From: Cryptosporangium arvum DSM 44712
GTDB taxonomy: Bacteria > Actinomycetota > Actinomycetes > Mycobacteriales > Cryptosporangiaceae
Assembly (NCBI RefSeq): GCF_000585375.1
Contig: NZ_KK073874.1
Span: forward strand, 3,658,001 to 3,722,000
DNA: 64,000 bases
Reading direction: 5' to 3'
In this document: positions 44,540-53,704 of the stretch, piece after piece
Position numbering within the stretch: position 1 is the stretch's first letter
Layout: each line of letters opens with the position of its first letter
Made by a program: the position numbers and the translations under genes
Notes under the pieces: model-generated
Database searches by the model: none
The model's input: only the letters and a program-made list of their open reading frames with translations
Told to the model about the DNA's origin: nothing

Positions 44540-45158
44540 GTGTCGTGCCCGACGCTTTTCTCGCCCCGTCCACCGCGCCGACAGCGCGACGCTCCGCGAG
44601 GCCTTCCGCGGTGTCTTCGATCGGATCGCCAAGGACTCCGCCCAGCGGGGGAACAGCCGCGCGCTCGTCCACGACCAGGGTGAGCAGTTACATGCGCTGG
44701 TCCGTGACGGCGGCCGGGTGGGATCTGTCGTCGATACCGCCCTACGCCGACGAACTCGGATGGTCACCCCCGCGGGTCGCTGAGCAGGTGCTGGCCGGTG
44801 CTGGCTACGCAGGATCGGACGCGGACTGGTGGACGTGGAGCTGCCATCCGACAACGCCTGTCCGGTCGGACTTGGGCTGGTTCTGGATCTGCTGGCGGGC
44901 GTTCGAGGTCATCGTCGGCGCTATGGCGGCGCTACGTGGGCTCCGGCCGCTCACGGCCGACCTCGTCGTCGGGACGACGATGGTCGAGGTGAAGGTCTAC
45001 GCCCAGCCAACTCGGTGGCGCTGTCCGAGTTCCTCGCTCAACTCGCGGGGGCCGAGGCCGTCTCGCTGCGCGCCGAGCGGGACGCGTTCACCGCCGTTGC
45101 GTCGGACTACGTGGACCGCGCGTACTTCGCGCGTCACGGCCGGTCCCGCCCCGGCTAG
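44540..45158 (+). other. Decayed coding sequence, possibly acyl-CoA dehydrogenase start
   Basis: Near 44590 one frame reads LREAFRGVFDRIAKDSAQRG, then HDQGEQLHALVRDGG, recalling the N-terminus of acyl-CoA dehydrogenases. Further on, two frames alternate: LRPLTADLVVGTTMVEVKVY, then NSVALSEFLAQLAGAEAVSL to a stop at 45158. None forms a complete gene. I regard the stretch as remains of one or two genes. Confidence 0.3.
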
Positions 45159-45179
45159 CGTGCACGCCCAGGGCGACGT

Positions 45180-46301
45180 TCACCGCCGTACCCGGAATTC
45201 GAGGCGATTCCTCTCGACCGTGAGCGACGCGATGGTGGCCCGAAGCTGGACGTGCGAGAAGCGATGTCGCGGGCCGACCGGTACGAGCAGCTCGGCATTG
45301 ACCAGTTCGTCGAGAAGCAACAGCCGCGCCGCCCGGCGACTCCGAGAACACCGGTGCGAAGAACCAGAAGGGCCCGAGGTACAGCGGGGCGGAAGCTGCA
45401 CTGACGGACACGCAATAGGCAACCTCGCCGTGCCGGGCGCCGCGTTCGAGGTCCTTGGCGGAGACGCCGTCCTCGGGGTCGAGAGCGGAATCGAAGGCGG
45501 AGCCGAGGGCTGCGACCAGCCCGACGGCGATCCCGATGGTCGGTCCGACGATCAGAAGCTGCCAGCGAGGGTCCTGCCGTGACACGGCCATGCCGGTGTA
45601 CACGATGACGCTGACCACTGTGCCGACGGAGGTTCCGCCGACGAGTCCGACAAGCAGCTCGCCGAGAGTAGGCCAGCGTAGGGCCACCCGGGAGGGTTGG
45701 GCTCTCAATCCTGACGCGACGCCGGTGCCCACCGTGGTTGCTGTCGTCAGGCTGGAACCGATCACGATGGCCGAGGCGGCGGGGCCGAACCCGGCCATGA
45801 GCGTCATCCCCACCCCGACGTTACACAGGGCTACCAGTGCGCTGACCGCCACCGCGAAAGGCACCCCAGGAAGGAAGGCCACCACTTCCCACCAGCCGAA
45901 CCGGGCGGCATCCTGCCGCGCGGTGCCGTGTCCCGTCCCTCTGCAGTCGCGGCGCGCAGCCGTTCGAGCGAGGGGTCGTTCCGCAAGCACGCCTCGCGCA
46001 GCATCGCCGCCATCAGCGGTGTCGTGATGTGGCCGACGACATCCGCGAGGCCATCGGAGTGCTCGCTTCGCCAGCGGCGGCGGATGTCCGAGCGGCCGCC
46101 GTTTCGGCGCACGTAGTCGATCACCTCGTGGGCGTCGAGCGGCTGCAGTTCCAACGCGGTGGATCGGGACAGCAATTCGCCAGGCGCCGCCGCGGACAAG
46201 GCGCGGTAGGCGTCCTCCGTACACGTGGCGACACAGGGACGGCCCTCGACGAGGGACCGGTTGATGGATGCGAGGGCGATCGTTTGGCCGGACGGTGACA
46301 A
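45180..46301 (-). pseudogene. NACHT-type NTPase with membrane segment, decayed
   Basis: The minus strand reads INRSLVEGRPCVATCTEDAY, LELQPLDAHEVIDYVRRNGG and TTPLMAAMLREACLRNDPSL, the distal NACHT module. In another frame follow five or so membrane spans (VPFAVAVSALVALCNVGVGM; ELLVGLVGGTSVGTVVSVIV). In a third comes RFSHVQLRATIASL near the end. The P-loop part is absent. NACHT proteins of this kind serve in signalling or phage defence; this copy is dead. Confidence 0.65.
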
Positions 46302-46363
46302 CCGGTCGAGGCTCCGGTGGTCGGCCGGGGACGCTCGTCTTCACGGGTGGGTTGAATTCCCGG

Positions 46364-46798
46364 TCAGGCTGCCTTCAGTGCTGCGGCGAGGGCGTCCAGC
46401 CAGTTCGCGGTTCCCCGTTCACGCCACGCCGGGTCCTCATGGCCGTCGAGGAAGCTGTCCTGCTCGATGAGCAGCAGCCGGGTGCCCTCGCCGTCGGGGA
46501 AGAACTGCACGGTCGTGAGGGACACGGTCACCGGACGGTCGCCGTCGGCCAGCGCGGAGCTGTAGACGATTCGTTCGCCCGGGACGATGTCGTGATAGGT
46601 CGAGGTAAACGTCAGCGCCTCGGAACGGTTCGCCTCGCGACCGCCGATCCGGAAGTCGAGCTCGTAGTGGTCGGCGGTGGGCGCGAACCACTCGCGTTTG
46701 GTCGCGGGGTCCGCCCAGGCCGCGAACGCCGTGGTGGGCGGGACCGGGTAGTCGCGTTCCAGGGTGAAGGTCGACGTGATCACCGAGCGGTCAGTCAT
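46364..46798 (-). CDS. AHSA1/SRPBCC-family protein
   Basis: This 144-residue protein has FTLERDYPVPPTTAFAAWAD, PATKREWFAPT and a C-terminal helix ANWLDALAAALKAA, the AHSA1-like START fold. Paired with an ArsR regulator whose stop overlaps its start by 8 bases, a very common actinobacterial couple. The ligand is unknown. Confidence 0.88.
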   Translation of the reverse strand: MTDRSVITSTFTLERDYPVPPTTAFAAWADPATKREWFAPTADHYELDFRIGGREANRSEALTFTSTYHDIVPGERIVYSSALADGDRPVTVSLTTVQFFPDGEGTRLLLIEQDSFLDGHEDPAWRERGTANWLDALAAALKAA

Positions 46799-47129
46799 TG
46801 TCGTCTCCTGACTTGTTGAGGATGTCGCCGAGGCGGTCGAAGTTCCGCTCCCAGCCGGTTCGTTGCCGAGCGATCCAGTCTTCGGTCGTGCGCAGTGCGC
46901 CGGGCTCGATCCGGCAGGTACGCACCCGTCCGGATTTCTCCGAGACGACCAGTCCCGCCTCGATCAGGACCTGCAGGTGCTGGAGAACCGCGGAGAGCGA
47001 CATGCCGAACGGGCGCGCGAGGTCACTGACCGCGGCTGGACCCTCGACGAGTCGCTCGACGATCGCCCGGCGGGTGCCGTCGGCGAGGGCCTGGAACAGG
47101 CGATCGAGCGGATCCTGACGGTTAAGCAT
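46791..47129 (-). CDS. ArsR-family regulator
   Basis: This 112-residue winged helix protein reads LDRLFQALADGTRRAIVERL, DLARPFGMSLSAVLQHLQVL and VRTCRIEPGALRTTEDWIAR. It lacks the metal-binding cysteines of ArsR/SmtB. ATG 47129 matches the family start; GTG 47138 is also in frame. It is divergent from an MFS exporter, which it probably controls together with AHSA1. Confidence 0.88.
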   Translation of the reverse strand: MLNRQDPLDRLFQALADGTRRAIVERLVEGPAAVSDLARPFGMSLSAVLQHLQVLIEAGLVVSEKSGRVRTCRIEPGALRTTEDWIARQRTGWERNFDRLGDILNKSGDDND

Positions 47130-47194
47130 GCACTTCACTTTAGCGCGTGCGCTGCCTATGGTGAAGCGATTACTTAACTTTTCTAGGAGGCGCG

Positions 47195-48577
47195 GTGGAG
47201 TCGTCCCAGCGGACAGTCCTTCGAGCGGGTCGTCGTGAATGGGTCGGTCTGGCGGTACTGGCCCTGCCGACGTTGCTGCTCGCGTTGGACTTCAGTGTCT
47301 TGTTCCTGGTGCTGCCGCGGCTCAGCGCGGACCTGCACCCCAGTGCGGTCCAACTGCTGTGGATCACCGACGCCTACGGGTTCTTGATCGCGGGCTTCCT
47401 GATCACGATGGGAACACTCGGGGACCGCATCGGACGGCGACGTCTGCTACTCCTGGGCGCGGTGCTCTTCGCCGGCGCCTCGGTCTTCGCCGCCTACTCG
47501 ACCGGCCCACTGATGCTCGTCGCTGCCCGGGCGCTGATGGGCGTCGCCGCAGCCACCCTGATGCCGTCGACATTGGCGCTGATCAGCACGCTGTTCGCTG
47601 ATCCGGCCCAGCGAGCCCGCGCGATCTCGGTCTGGGTCGCGTGCTTCATGGGCGGCGCAGCCCTCGGCCCGATCGTCGGCGGCGCGTTACTGACGACGTT
47701 CTGGTGGGGATCGGTCTTCCTGCTCGGCGTCCCGGTGATGGTGCTGCTCCTGGTCACCGCCCCGTTCGTTCTGCCGGAGCATCGTTCGCAGAAGGTTGGC
47801 CGGATCGACGCGATCAGTGTGCTGCTCTCGCTCGGCGCCGTGCTCCCGACTGTCTACGGGATCAAGGAATTGGCCGGTACGGGCGGGCTGCTGCCAGCCT
47901 TCACCGCGCTCGCCGTCGGGGGAGCCGCGGGATCGGCGTTCGTCCGCCGCCAGCGTCGGCTGTCCGAGCCTTTGGTGGATGTCCGGCTGTTCCGCAGCCG
48001 GGCGTTCTCCGGTGGGGTGGTGGGGATGACGCTGAACAGCGCGATCATGGGCGGGACGGCGCTACTGATCAATCTCCACCTGCAGACAGCGGTTGGCCTG
48101 TCACCGTCGGAGGCGGCGCTGTGGTTGGCCCCGGGCGCACTGGCGATCGTGGTCAGCTCACTCGCCGCGCCTCTGCTCGTCCGTCGCCTCCAGCCGGCCG
48201 ACGTGATCGCCGGTGGCATGGCGGTTGCCGCAGTCGGGTATCTCTTGCTCAGCCGTGCCGACGCAGCCGGGCCGATCCTCGCCGCGAACGTCCTCATCGG
48301 CCTCGGCGCGGGTCCGATCACCGCCCTGGTTACCGACCTGATCGTCGGCTCCGTGCCGGCCACCGAGGCCGGCTCCGCAGCGGCGATCTCCGAGACGGGC
48401 GGCGATCTCGGCATCGCGCTCGGGGTCGCTGTCCTGGGCAGCCTGGGCACCACGATCTACACGGGAGCAGCCGGCCTGACCGCCGCCGGATTCCTCGCCG
48501 CGGCCCTCGCGGTCATGATCGGCGTGCTGGCAATCACCACCCTGCGATCGTCTGCGCCCAACAGACCGACGGCTTGA
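47195..48577 (+). CDS. MFS transporter, DHA2 (14-span) type
   Basis: This 460-residue membrane protein has the motif A loop GTLGDRIGRRRLLLLGA, motif C-like GPIVGGALLTTFWWGSVF, and 13-14 predicted spans. It resembles drug/proton antiporters of the QacA/EmrB group. GTG 47195 follows AGGAGG. It is divergent from the arsR gene; the 65-bp gap should hold both promoters. Confidence 0.9.
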   Translation: MESSQRTVLRAGRREWVGLAVLALPTLLLALDFSVLFLVLPRLSADLHPSAVQLLWITDAYGFLIAGFLITMGTLGDRIGRRRLLLLGAVLFAGASVFAAYSTGPLMLVAARALMGVAAATLMPSTLALISTLFADPAQRARAISVWVACFMGGAALGPIVGGALLTTFWWGSVFLLGVPVMVLLLVTAPFVLPEHRSQKVGRIDAISVLLSLGAVLPTVYGIKELAGTGGLLPAFTALAVGGAAGSAFVRRQRRLSEPLVDVRLFRSRAFSGGVVGMTLNSAIMGGTALLINLHLQTAVGLSPSEAALWLAPGALAIVVSSLAAPLLVRRLQPADVIAGGMAVAAVGYLLLSRADAAGPILAANVLIGLGAGPITALVTDLIVGSVPATEAGSAAAISETGGDLGIALGVAVLGSLGTTIYTGAAGLTAAGFLAAALAVMIGVLAITTLRSSAPNRPTA

Positions 48578-48627
48578 CCTCCCTTCGGTTGCGCTGAGGG
48601 CCGCCCCGCCGGAGGTTCGAGATCGCT

Positions 48628-48800
48628 TCATCCTGCGGTAGGTAGGTGTCGGTGGCGGATCAGGGCGCAGGCGAGTTGGAGTAGGCCAGGTGGAGGTCGG
48701 CGCGGCGTTCCCAGCGGGTGCGTAGCCGTTTGACGCCGTGCAGTCAGGCGAGGCCGCGTTCGACGACCCAGCGGACCTTTCCCAGACCGGAGCCGTGGGG
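48628..48800 (-). pseudogene. IS5-type transposase C-terminal relic
   Basis: The minus strand reads VRWVVERGLA, an in-frame stop, then LHGVKRLRTRWERRADLHLA and, after a one-base slip, CALIRHRHLPTAG and the stop at 48628. This is the C-terminus with the catalytic Glu of an IS5-type transposase. The rest is missing. Confidence 0.65.
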
Positions 48801-49290
48801 TGTGCCGCGCCGGGCGATCCGGGGCCGGCGGACCACGTGTCTGGCTGATCGAACGCCTCTCCGAGCATCTGCACTCCGTGCCGCGCGGTGACCTCTCACG
48901 TCCGTCGGGCCGCTACCGTCCGGCGCGGTGGGCGATCATCTCGGCGCTGGCCCCGGAGAGCGCGTCGGAGGGCCCGACTCCGGTTCCACCGTGGCCGCTC
49001 GGGCCGCTCGGGCCGCCCTCGGCGGGCCGGCGGGCCGCCTGCGTCGTGGTGGCCGGAGCGGACGCTGACGCCGCTGCGCGACTCGTCGGCTCGGCACCCT
49101 GGGAAAGACAGTGGCGCCACGGCCCGACCCTGTACCAGGTCCGGTGTCCGGGTCCGGCACGGCTCCCTTGCGGCGAGAACCGCCAGATCAACAACGCCGC
49201 CCGTCCGACGTCGTCTATCGCACCGTGACAGGGTGTTCACGAGGCCCGAGGGGTAGCGGCTGATGGCGCGCTTGGATGGGCGTTCGGGGT
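48801..49290. other. Stretch without a supported gene
   Basis: Open frames exist on both strands (for example up to 49228 on the plus strand), but none has recognisable domains. GC is high, which makes spurious frames common. Nothing else stands out. Confidence 0.5.
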
Positions 49291-50268
49291 TCAGAGCGCG
49301 GCGAGTGCTTGCGTGATGTTCCATTGGGCCAGGTCGATCATCCATTGCCGGTTCGGATAGTCCGTGTCGGCGATCCGCAATGGTCCTTCGATCAGCGACA
49401 GGATTTGCGCGTATCGGTAGAGCTCCAGTCGGTGGGGGTCCAGGTCGACCGGGCGCAAGGCCGGGTACGTGTCGCCGAAGCGCATGCGCAGCCAGGCGTG
49501 GTCCCACTCGGCGTCGAAATACGCGAGGCCTTCGATGTCGATCAGGGCGGATTCGCCGGCTGGGGTGACGAGGACGTGATCGGGTCCGAGTTCACCGTGG
49601 ACCAGGACGTAGTCCTGGCGGGCCTCGACTGCGCCGCGCAGGTGATGAAGGTGATCGGCGATGCGTTGATGGGCGGCGGCGATCCGTGCGTCGCGCGGTG
49701 CGGCTGCGTGGAGGTGCCCGAGTGCCCGGTCGACGATGATGTCCTCGGTGCGGCGTTCCTGGGACGCCTCGCTCCGCGTGAGGGAAGCGAGTTTGCCGTA
49801 GTGCGGCCCGCGGGTGGTGTGTAGGCGGCGCAGGGCGTCGCCCAGGCGGGAGAGCGGTGCGGCGGCAGCGGCCGGATCGTGGTCGATCAGCGTTTCGAGG
49901 GTCGTGGCGCCGGCGTCCTCTACCAGCGCGATGTCGGCGTCGAGGTAGCGGTGGTCGCGGTCGAGCATCAACAGCCGCGGGGTGGGCACTCCGGCCGCGG
50001 TGAGGGCGGCATGGCCGGCGGCGAACAGCTCCGCGCCGGACGCGTCGGTGAAGGGGTCGTCGGGGACGTTTGGTGCGGACGGCCAGTAGTTCTCGCTTTC
50101 CGACCAGACGTAGAGGATCACCGTCGTCTGGTCGTCCAGCCGAAGCCGGTAGACACCTTTCTTGCTTCCGCCGGTCAGGCGATCCATGGTGTTGAGCCGA
50201 CGGTCGACACCGAACTGGTCTGCCACCACGTCGTGCACGTCGTCCGGCCGCAAGAATGCTCGTGTCAT
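49291..50268 (-). CDS. Phosphotransferase-like (APH/choline kinase fold) protein
   Basis: This 325-residue kinase-fold protein has a nucleotide loop RLTGGSKKGVYRL and a catalytic loop VLVHGELGPDHVLVT where APH enzymes have HGDLxxxN. The metal site IDIEG stands where DFD/DxD is usual. The Asp-to-Glu change at the catalytic base makes enzymatic phosphotransfer uncertain; a conserved subfamily with HGELGPDH is known to me. ATG 50268 follows GGAGG; an in-frame ATG at 50277 is less well placed. Divergent from the DUF1877 remnant. Confidence 0.8.
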   Translation of the reverse strand: MTRAFLRPDDVHDVVADQFGVDRRLNTMDRLTGGSKKGVYRLRLDDQTTVILYVWSESENYWPSAPNVPDDPFTDASGAELFAAGHAALTAAGVPTPRLLMLDRDHRYLDADIALVEDAGATTLETLIDHDPAAAAAPLSRLGDALRRLHTTRGPHYGKLASLTRSEASQERRTEDIIVDRALGHLHAAAPRDARIAAAHQRIADHLHHLRGAVEARQDYVLVHGELGPDHVLVTPAGESALIDIEGLAYFDAEWDHAWLRMRFGDTYPALRPVDLDPHRLELYRYAQILSLIEGPLRIADTDYPNRQWMIDLAQWNITQALAAL

Positions 50269-50368
50269 GGCCTCCATTCTCGGCTTGGTAGGCCGGTAGC
50301 CCGATACCCGCCCTGCGGCGTTTCGGGGGTCTGGAGTCCCCGACTGTCCCGGCCCAGGAGGTCGCGTC

Positions 50369-50685
50369 GTGAGCATGCAGCTGATCGGGCGACGGCTCTC
50401 GAGCGCCGAGGCGCGGGTGCTGCTGGACGATCCGACGACGGTAGAGACGTTGCTCTACGGCGACCCAGACGATGACGAGATGGTTCAACCCGAGCTGGAT
50501 CTCGGCAAGAACTGGCACGCCCTCCACTACATACTCAACGGCTCGGCTTGGGGCATCGGTGAGGGTGCCGGCGCGGCGATCCTCGGGGGTGTCGAAGTCG
50601 GTGAGGACAACAGTTAGCCGAATTGCGCTGGTTCTATCGGGCTGCGGGTGAACACGGTCAAGCGGTGCTGCTGGCCATCTGTTGA
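50369..50685 (+). pseudogene. DUF1877 gene with internal deletion
   Basis: GTG 50369 (after AGGAG) reads SMQLIGRRLSSAEARVLLDD, then DEMVQPELDLGKNWHALHYI and GEGAGAAILGGVEVGED to a stop at 50617. About 70 bases on, in another frame, ELRWFYRAAGEHGQAVLLAI with a stop at 50685 matches the family's C-terminus. Roughly 60 residues in between are gone. The 82-residue N-terminal frame may still be expressed. Confidence 0.65.
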
Positions 50686-50755
50686 TGCTTCGGTACTCGA
50701 AGATCGCGCTGGCCGGCTCCAGCCGGGCGCTCCGTGATCGGGATGTATGACCAGC

Positions 50756-50775
50756 CCGGGCGCTGAGTCGCCCGG
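50756..50775. terminator. Hairpin between converging genes
   Basis: CCGGGCG and its complement with a 6-base loop (CTGAGT), 46 bases beyond the stop of the minus-strand hydrolase gene. It is a plausible terminator, with no T-run. Confidence 0.4.
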
Positions 50776-50820
50776 CAATCGATCGACCAGCCGACGACGC
50801 GGCGTGAGGTCGCAGGATGC

Positions 50821-52395
50821 TCACGCCGTGCACGTCGGCATCGTGGGCGGCAGCTTCAGGTTGATCAGGTAGTCCGCGGCGATCCTCTCGACGCACGTGT
50901 TCTTCCCGGACGAGACGACCGTGTGCCCCTCGCCCTTCACGGTCAGCAGGGCACTTCCCAAGGTGTCGGCGAGGCTGATCGCGCCGGTGTGCGGGGTGGT
51001 GGGGTCACCGGTGATCGACACGACGAGCGTGTCCGGCAGTCCGGCGATGTTCTGGGCATAGGGGATGCCGAGCGTCGGCTGGGCCGGCCAGAACTCGCAG
51101 CCGTCGCGTGCGCCCCTGGCCGCCTCCGCGGGATCTCCGCCGGGGAACATGAAGGGGGCGACCTCGTATGTCCGGATGCGCAACCGAACCGCTTCCTCCG
51201 GCGTGAGGCGTTGCTCATCCATGCAGTTGATCGCGTAGAGCGCTTCGGTGACGTTGCCGTTGACCGCGGTGTCGGCCTCCCCGCCCTCGATGTCGCGCAG
51301 CAGCTGCAGCAGCGTGTCCCCGCGTCCTTGCCGCACCTGCGCGAGGCCGCTCGTGACGCTGGGCCAGAGCTGGGGTGCGTACAAACCGGCCATCACGCCC
51401 CCGAGCGCACCGTCGAAGTCGAGCTCCTGGTCGAGCGCGGGAATGGGCTTGTCCCGTAGCGGCTGGATGATGGCCTGGAAGGTCGACGTCCATGCCTTCG
51501 GGTCGGTTCCCAGCGGGCACGAGGCGGCTGCGGCGCAGGCGGCCGCCATCGCGTCGAATGCCTGCTGGAATCCCCGGTACGCCGCGAGCCGGCGATCGAC
51601 CGTTCCCAGGGTGGGGTCGAACGCCCCGTCGAGAACCATCGCTCGCACCCGCTGCGGGAACTGCTCTGCGTACACCGCTCCGAGGCGGGTGCCGTAGCTC
51701 TGGCCGAGGAAGGTCAGCTTGTCGTCACCGAGTGCTGCTCGCAGCACGTCCATGTCCCGGGCGGTCGTGCGCGACCCCATCTGGATGAGCGCTTTCGCGC
51801 CCCCGGATCCCTCGGTGCAGCGTTCCGCCACCGCGCGCGTGTCCTCCTCCGTCAGGGCGACGTTCGTCGGCAGCAGTGGGAACACCGTGTCGCCCCGGGT
51901 CGTGCCGTCCTCGGAGTAGCAGTCGGCCGCCGGCTTGGTGGCGCCGACGCCACGCGGGTCGAAGCTGACGACGTCGAAGGTCTCGGTGATCGGGCTCTTG
52001 GCCAGCGCGCGAGCGACAGCCAACCCACCGAGGACGCCGGAACCACCGGGGCCACCGGGATTGAAAACCAGCGAGCCCTGCGCCTGCTTGCGCGCCGCGA
52101 CCCGCAGGACCGCGACGGACGCGGTGGCGCCGCCCGGATCGTCGTAATCGAGCGGTACGGTCAGCGACGCGCATCGGGCGGCCGGGTCCGCGAGGAGTTC
52201 AGCCTCCCGCTTGCTGGTGGCGAAGGCGTTGCACCCCGTCCACCGCAGCGTCTGGTCATAGAACTTGCCGAGGCCGACGTCGGACGAGCGCGCATCCGAC
52301 TCGGATTCCTCCGGTGAGCACGCCAAGAGCGAGACGGCGCACAGCAGCATGCTGAGGTTGATCACGACGAAGCGCCGGAGAGTGGTGCGGTTCAT
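50821..52395 (-). CDS. Exported TAP-type alpha/beta hydrolase (tripeptidyl aminopeptidase-like), lipoprotein
   Basis: This 524-residue hydrolase has a lipobox (VSLLACSPEE). Its core contains VFNPGGPGGSGVLGG (oxyanion), nucleophile Ser in TFLGQSYGTRLGAVYAE, a TAP C-terminal domain with Asp in SITGDPTTPHTGAI and His in VKGEGHTVV. It resembles SlpD/SlpE peptidases that trim peptides at the cell surface. ATG 52395 fits a promoter whose -10 ends 7 bases away; GTG 52419 would lie in the promoter spacer and is rejected. It is divergent from a MerR gene. Confidence 0.88.
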   Translation of the reverse strand: MNRTTLRRFVVINLSMLLCAVSLLACSPEESESDARSSDVGLGKFYDQTLRWTGCNAFATSKREAELLADPAARCASLTVPLDYDDPGGATASVAVLRVAARKQAQGSLVFNPGGPGGSGVLGGLAVARALAKSPITETFDVVSFDPRGVGATKPAADCYSEDGTTRGDTVFPLLPTNVALTEEDTRAVAERCTEGSGGAKALIQMGSRTTARDMDVLRAALGDDKLTFLGQSYGTRLGAVYAEQFPQRVRAMVLDGAFDPTLGTVDRRLAAYRGFQQAFDAMAAACAAAASCPLGTDPKAWTSTFQAIIQPLRDKPIPALDQELDFDGALGGVMAGLYAPQLWPSVTSGLAQVRQGRGDTLLQLLRDIEGGEADTAVNGNVTEALYAINCMDEQRLTPEEAVRLRIRTYEVAPFMFPGGDPAEAARGARDGCEFWPAQPTLGIPYAQNIAGLPDTLVVSITGDPTTPHTGAISLADTLGSALLTVKGEGHTVVSSGKNTCVERIAADYLINLKLPPTMPTCTA

Positions 52396-52401
52396 CAGCC
52401 C

Positions 52402-52432
52402 AGCTGAAACCGTGTCCACGGAACCAGGTCAA
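52402..52432 (-). promoter_or_regulatory. MerR-type promoter P1, TTGACC-N19-TCAGCT
   Basis: On the minus strand the -35 TTGACC (52432-52427) and -10 TCAGCT (52407-52402) are 19 bases apart; the spacer holds the perfect dyad CCGTG-GA-CACGG. The long spacer with a central dyad is the signature of MerR-activated promoters. The predicted start coincides with the ATG of the hydrolase, so the mRNA may be leaderless. Confidence 0.75.
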
Positions 52433-52479
52433 GCAGCGTCTTTTTGTACCGATCGGATCAGAGGTGTTAGCGTCCCGAC

Positions 52480-53244
52480 GTGGCGTGGAGCACCCGTGAG
52501 CTAGCGGAACTTGCCGGCACCACGGTGAACACCATCCGCCACTACCACCGACTCGGCTTGCTGGAGGAGCCGGAGCGCCGGTACAACGGGTACAAGCAGT
52601 ACGGCGTCGAGCATCTGATCTGCCTGCTCCGGATCCGACGGCTCGTGGAGCTGGGAGTGCCGCTCGCGCAGATCGGCGAGGTCCGCACCAACGGAGCTAT
52701 CGCCCCGGACGTGCTGCGTCAGGTCGACGCCGAACTCGCTGCGGAGGCCGAGCGCCTGCGGCGAGCCCGCTCGGACATCGCCACCATCCTGTCCACCGGT
52801 GCGTCGGCTGACACGCCGTCCGGGTTCGAGTCCGTCGCGTCACGCCTGTCTGAGGCGGACAAGTCACTCATTCATGTTCACACGCGCCTGTACGACGAGG
52901 ACGCGATGAAAGACCTGCAAAGGATGGCGGAAGCCGACGAGGATCCCACCAACGGGGAGTTCGACGCTCTCTCGCCCGAGGCGGATGACGCGACTCGCCA
53001 GCGCCTGGCCGAGAGGATCGCGCCGGTCCTCGTGCGGCACCTGGCCGACTACCCTTGGTTGAGCGATGCGACGGGTCGCACGTCCATGGATGAGCGGGCC
53101 ACGCGGGAGACGTTCATCGACGCCGTGGCCAACCTGTACAACCCCGCGCAGCTCGACGTGATGGGCCGGGCCGGCGTCCTCGCGCAGGAGCAGCTGCGCG
53201 CCGCGCGCGAGACGCCCCCCGACGACGTCACGGCCGCCGGCTGA
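52480..53244 (+). CDS. MerR-family regulator (paralogue 1)
   Basis: This 254-residue protein has an N-terminal MerR winged helix (AWSTRELAELAGTTVNTIRH, YHRLGLLEEPERRYNGYKQY) and a coiled dimer helix (RQVDAELAAEAERLRRARSD). A helical C-terminal domain of unknown ligand follows (DKSLIHVHTRLYDEDAMKDL; LVRHLADYPWLSD; NPAQLDVMGRAG). GTG 52480 follows a TTGTAC-N17-TTAGCG promoter so closely that the mRNA is probably leaderless. It is divergent from the hydrolase, and close paralogues lie at 60763 and 62429. Confidence 0.88.
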   Translation: MAWSTRELAELAGTTVNTIRHYHRLGLLEEPERRYNGYKQYGVEHLICLLRIRRLVELGVPLAQIGEVRTNGAIAPDVLRQVDAELAAEAERLRRARSDIATILSTGASADTPSGFESVASRLSEADKSLIHVHTRLYDEDAMKDLQRMAEADEDPTNGEFDALSPEADDATRQRLAERIAPVLVRHLADYPWLSDATGRTSMDERATRETFIDAVANLYNPAQLDVMGRAGVLAQEQLRAARETPPDDVTAAG

Positions 53245-53299
53245 GCATCAGCGGATCAACGGCGTATCCAGCCGCGACGTCGACCGCGGAGCCCAGGTC

Positions 53300-53704
53300 T
53301 CAGGTACGGCACGCGTTGTCGCAGAACGGCCGCTTCGCCGATCGGCCGCACGCGCACAACGCCATCCGGTTCTGCCGGTGAGACGGCTGGAGCGGCTCGG
53401 TCAGCACCAGGTTGCCGTGCAGCAGGATCGGTCCGCTCTCCACGGCGGTGACGACGGTCGGGTCGGGCGGCACTTCCTCGGCCCCGTCACGGCGGGAGTA
53501 CTGCAGCGCGCCGCTAGGGCAGCGTTCCACGACATCGGCCACGACGGCGGCGTCGGCGTTGTCCGGGCTGATCCACGGCCGGGCGGTCACGTCGAAAACC
53601 TCGGGCAGCCCACGCACGCATTCGGCGAAGTGCAGGCAGCGGCCACCGTCGAACGTGACCGCGATGTCGGAACCCTGGTACGACTTCGGTCCCGGCTCAG
53701 TCAC
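53300..53704 (-). CDS. Iron-sulfur protein, Fer4_19 plus CDGSH-like segments
   Basis: A 134-residue protein: the first half (FDGGRCLHFAECVRGLPEVF, ERCPSGALQY) matches single-cluster Fer4_19 proteins. The second half (LCACGRSAKRPFCDNAC) resembles a CDGSH domain. In CDGSH proteins the fourth ligand is the His of C-D-G-S-H; here the sequence is CDNACRT and ends, so that His is absent. Its start overlaps the GNAT gene by 8 bases, forming a two-gene operon. Confidence 0.8.
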   Translation of the reverse strand: MTEPGPKSYQGSDIAVTFDGGRCLHFAECVRGLPEVFDVTARPWISPDNADAAVVADVVERCPSGALQYSRRDGAEEVPPDPTVVTAVESGPILLHGNLVLTEPLQPSHRQNRMALCACGRSAKRPFCDNACRT

